The notes under the pieces were generated by a model. That model did no database searches. It was not told where the DNA came from and saw only the letters and a list, made by a program, of their open reading frames with translations. The position numbers and the translations under genes are program-made. From Jaltomata sinuosa (Eukaryota > Streptophyta > Magnoliopsida > Solanales > Solanaceae), in the NCBI GenBank assembly GCA_003996215.1, contig QJPP01001844.1, forward strand, positions 1 through 64,000: a stretch of DNA of 64,000 bases. The letters run 5' to 3'. Shown in pieces: positions 60,990-64,000 of this stretch. Positions within the stretch are counted from its first letter, which is position 1, and every line of letters begins with the position of its first letter.

Positions 60990-61400
60990 CTTAATAAGAA
61001 GTGATGTTAAAATCAAGTTCTTTCATAATTCAGGAACATAAAGGACATTATTCAAAGTTATAACCTTGTCGAATGTCATTTTTAAATAGATCTTGTCAAT
61101 TCCTTCAACTTTTGCTCTAGCAGAGTTTACCATGAAGATGGTCTCATCGAATCCAGCGAGAGCATATGATGCAAACAAGTCCTTGTTGGTACACACATGA
61201 CGGGTGGCACCGAAATTCATCCATCATTCCCTTGGGTTCTCAACAAAGTTTCATTCAGAAAGTATGGCACATAAGTCTTCCACTTGTTCAGTTATATTTG
61301 CTTGTCCCTTGTTCTTGCGCACCATTTTTTGGAGTCTAACAATTTGAAGACTTGTGGTCAATTTTACCATAATTATAGTAATTGCCTTTGAACTTATTCT
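60990..61400 (-). pseudogene. Copia nucleocapsid knuckle and protease
   Basis: A zinc-knuckle remnant near 61388-61345 reads with tyrosines where the first two cysteines belong (GKIDHKSSNC follows), so metal binding is probably lost. The frame 61220-61023 starts NFGATRHVC where copia proteases have D-S-G-A-T-x-H, so the catalytic aspartate is replaced. It ends in LNNVLYVPEL, the usual protease end. Confidence 0.8.
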
Positions 61401-61497
61401 TAGGCGGATTGTTCTTTGATCCAGACAGCTTCTTTTCTTTTGGTGCTTCTTTAACAATATTTGCTCCCGATATTGCTGAACTTGCACGAGACTTCTT

Positions 61498-62238
61498 CTA
61501 TGCAACCTTGTTATCCTCTTCTATTATTAAACGAATAATCAAGTCTTCAAGAGTCATCTCCTTGTGCTTATGCTTCAAGTAATTATTAAAGTTCCTCCCT
61601 AAAAGAGGCAACTTTTTAATGAAGGCTACTACTTGAAAAGCTTCATTCATCACCATACCTTCAAAGGTAAGTTTAATGTTAACAACATAATCAATAAGTT
61701 TAATAAAGACAGTATTGAAGCTATTTATACCTTCCGCAAGGATATCATGCATAATAACTTGTAGTTCTTGGACTTGGGACATGATAGTCTTGCTATCAAC
61801 CATTTCAGCAACAAACTTCTTTAGTCCAGCATCTTCTGTTTTATATTTCTTCTCAAGAGCATTCCACAACTCTTTCAAAGTCTTACAAGCGCTGAAGACG
61901 TTATACAAGCTATCCTCTAAGCCATTGAGTATGTAGTTCTTGCAAAGAAAATCTGAATATTTTCATGCTTCAGTAACTATGAACTTCTCATTATCCGAAG
62001 TTTCTTCTTCCAAGACAGGAACATCTTCACCGATAAAGCGTTGTAGGCTTAGAGTAGTAAGATAGAAAAATATTTTTTACTGCCATCGCTTAAAGTCGAT
62101 TTTTAGAAAAATTTTCGGCTTTTCTATCATAGCCATTGCAGGTGCAACAGTCGTACGACTTGACGGCGCAATAGTTATTGCCGTTGGGGCAGCACTATTC
62201 ACAACAAAATTATTTTGGTGTTTTATTTTATTCGTCAT
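61498..62238 (-). pseudogene. Copia gag
   Basis: The start is the ATG at 62238. Stops at about 62080 and 61960 interrupt the first third, which contains sequence around KPKIFLKIDFKRW typical of copia gag. The frame 61908-61498 is open, with ELWNALEKKYKTEDAGLKKF and FNNYLKHKHKEMTLEDLI, matching the UBN2/gag_2 family of capsid-like proteins. It lies directly downstream of the leader and upstream of the zinc-knuckle remnant. Confidence 0.85.
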
Positions 62239-63360
62239 TTTTATGTCACAATTTCGACAAACAATTTAGTATAACAAATACAAACAATAAAGCCTGTATC
62301 TTTATTCAAACTTATTTCTAGTTAACGATGAAATTTTTATATTCTTTAAATCGATTAACAGAATGAACTCTAAATTCTAACGAAGTTTTTATAGTCTTCA
62401 AATCAGAACGAAGATTCAAATGAAGTAGAAAATCAAGAGGTTTTAATCTCCAAAAACTAAATACAGATATAAAATAATTTCCTTAAGATTGTTATTTGTG
62501 GGATAAAATCTGTATTTAATATATAAGAACAGAAACAAGAAGTTCAAACTATTTCAGAAAATAGTAAAAGAAAAAAGATGAAGGAGAAAACCGAGTCCAC
62601 TAAATATAGAGTGTGTCCTTAAGAAAATTATTCTCCTCAAGCACCTGAGATTGATGGAATATATCCTCCCAGGATAGAACAGTTTAACATTAACAGAATA
62701 GCGGTACCTCAAATTCCGTCAAACTACGAATCATTCAACGGTAGTAAATCACACTTGAATTTATGAAGAAGAAATGTAGAAGTATATTAAATTTAGTACT
62801 CAAATCGTACTTTATTTCGTGGTTAATATCTGAGAAAGAATCAGATATTTATAGTCAAAAAGCACTTCTTCAGAAAAGAAGAAAAGGTTCAAAAAAATTG
62901 CACTATTTCAAAAACGTCGGGACACCTGCGTTAGGACTTGAGTTTCACAAGTGATGACTTGCGGCACACAGGTCTAGTGCAGATCCAAAGCAGTAAAACT
63001 GCTATTTTTGGCAAGCACTTGCTTTAGGACATGTGTTTCGCAAGTGCCGACTTGCGGCATGCATGTCTAATCGCATGTCCAAAACAGTGAGTCGAAAGGA
63101 CGCACCCTTTCGACTTGCGTTTCGCAGGTGCCGACTTGCAGCTCTCATATGGAGAAATATTTCTGGGTTAGAATTTTGGCTTAAGCAATTAATTTAAATA
63201 AACTTTGTCCAAAAAAATAATCTCTCAAAGCCGAGCGAGCGATGACGACGGTGCGAAGCTTGTCTTCTTCTCAACCCTTTAAGACCATGAGGAAGTGGTT
63301 CTTAATATAAACACATGAAATTTCCTTTCCACCACCAATGTGATACAATTGGTTCTTCCA
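62239..63360 (-). repeat. Copia leader and probable 5' LTR; TATA with repeat cluster upstream
   Basis: The minus strand from 63360 (TGGAAGAACC) resembles copia LTR U3 sequence (an ATTGGTGGTGGAAAGG segment near 63335, then GCTTCGCACCGTCGTC). A TATA box (CTATAAATATC) is complementary to 62845-62854. Just upstream, 62925-63150 holds repeated, self-complementary segments, the best being CGCAAGT/ACTTGCG at 63039-63056. The LTR end and primer site could not be located, and no second LTR copy is present, so the boundaries are tentative. Confidence 0.5.
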
Positions 63361-63710
63361 AAAAGCAAAAGAAAGATTTCATCTTCGCTCCAATTTTATT
63401 CCCTCAATTTTCCATTCACTTTTCATTAATAGCCAACATCTCTTCTATCTATAGTATATTTAATAAAATTATTGATATCTTACCAACTTTTATTATTGCG
63501 CAATGCGCGGACAAATTCACTGATTTAATTAATAGGTGGCTTTTCAAGCCGGCTCTAAATGAAATTAGTGTGAGCCGATGCCAATTGCCAAATGCCCAAA
63601 TCCAAATGTTGTTAATGAAAATGTAACGCCAAATTACCATCCTCGCCCTTTCAAATTCTCCCTCCCTCTCCGTCTTTTCTCGCAGAGTAAACAGAAAAAT
63701 CTAAATCACC

Positions 63711-63762
63711 ATGGGAGATCCTCGTCAGTCTTTCCTCCATCATGCTCTCGGTGGTGCCACAG
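63711..63762 (+). CDS. Putative host gene, first coding exon (MGDPRQSFLHHALGGAT)
   Basis: The ATG at 63711 is in a favourable plant context (CACCATGG) and follows a CT-rich, plant-like leader (63640-63710). The frame runs 17 codons to a good donor site, ACAG/GTTTTT at 63762/63763, followed by T-rich intron-like sequence. Without splicing the frame closes at about 63830. It is the only stretch that looks like an ordinary plant gene: no retroelement motif, and outside all recognised element ends. The family was not recognised and no TATA box was identified. The rest of the gene would lie right of the window. Non-coding sequence at 63361-63640 shows nothing else. Confidence 0.4.
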
Positions 63763-64000
63763 GTTTTTCCCTTTTTTTCCTAAGTCTACTTGATCACGTT
63801 TTCGCCTCTGCATTTCCATTATCTCGGATTTGATATTAAACCTCCATTTTTTTTCTCAAATTTCTTCATGTTAGCATCGATACTATCTGATCATGATTAA
63901 ACAATATCAATCAATCAACTAAGTCCAATTCCAAATTAGTTAGGTCAGCCATTTCTCTCTAGTCGGACGCATTTCAAAATAATTTATCACAAAATTAGGG

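Larger units (their letters stand above)
55140..63360 (-). mobile_element. Ty1/copia retrotransposon, split by a solo LTR and 3' truncated
   Basis: On the minus strand: probable 5' LTR ending rightward at 63360, then gag (62238-61498), protease, integrase, RT with YVDD, and RNase H, in the copia order (integrase before RT). A solo C-family LTR (56518-59694) sits in RT. Downstream of RNase H the expected polypurine tract and 3' LTR are absent, because sequence left of 55139 does not match the 5' LTR. All genes carry breaks. Lineage within copia is not assigned. Confidence 0.85.

Overview
This looks like plant nuclear DNA, most likely from a nightshade relative (Solanaceae). The evidence is indirect: LTR families that begin TGTAATGACC and end GTCGTGACA, an iMet-type primer site, and a TTG-tailed SINE/RTE 3' end. 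The species cannot be named. Almost the whole window is transposable elements nested inside one another. All transposon genes are broken. The only candidate host gene is a first exon at the right edge (ATG at 63711).

Layout, left to right. (1) 1-96: end of an LTR of the Athila-like family D, abutting element A. (2) 97-7229: element A, minus strand, with a 1.96 kb LTR and a 4.4 kb internal region without recognisable genes (LARD-like). (3) The landing pad is an old L1-type LINE on the minus strand, seen at 7230-7312, 20954-22540 and 26555 to about 30080. It was interrupted by element A, by solo LTR X (7313-9839 plus 20845-20953, target duplication AAACC) and by a hAT DNA transposon (22541-26554). 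Solo LTR X was itself split by element B (9840-20844), a minus-strand Ty3/gypsy chromovirus of Tekay/Del type. (4) 30643-38930: element C, a plus-strand Tekay-like Ty3/gypsy element with 5' LTR, gag and pol. Its pol runs straight into the middle of a second C-type LTR (38931-41524). (5) 41525-54501: element D, a minus-strand Athila-like Ty3/gypsy element with a tRNA-Asp primer site, gag, pol and a third ORF of unknown function (44083-46004). (6) 54502-55139: LTR tail and AT-rich mosaic. (7) 55140-63360: a minus-strand Ty1/copia element split inside its reverse transcriptase by a solo C-family LTR (56518-59694, target duplication CATCA). (8) 63361-64000: probable host promoter and first exon.

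The most interesting signal is regulatory. In three unrelated LTR families (B, D and the copia element) a TATA box is directly preceded by a 200-340 bp cluster of short GC-rich inverted repeats, with a different motif in each family. Element D repeats this arrangement inside itself, ahead of its third ORF, together with good splice-site matches. This suggests an internal promoter for that ORF. Other points of note are a nonsense spectrum in D that fits C-to-T change almost throughout, a 40-nt purine tract in its 3' region, and a junction at 38930/38931 best explained by deletion between two C-family copies.

All domain calls come from reading translated motifs by eye. No alignment or database search was run.
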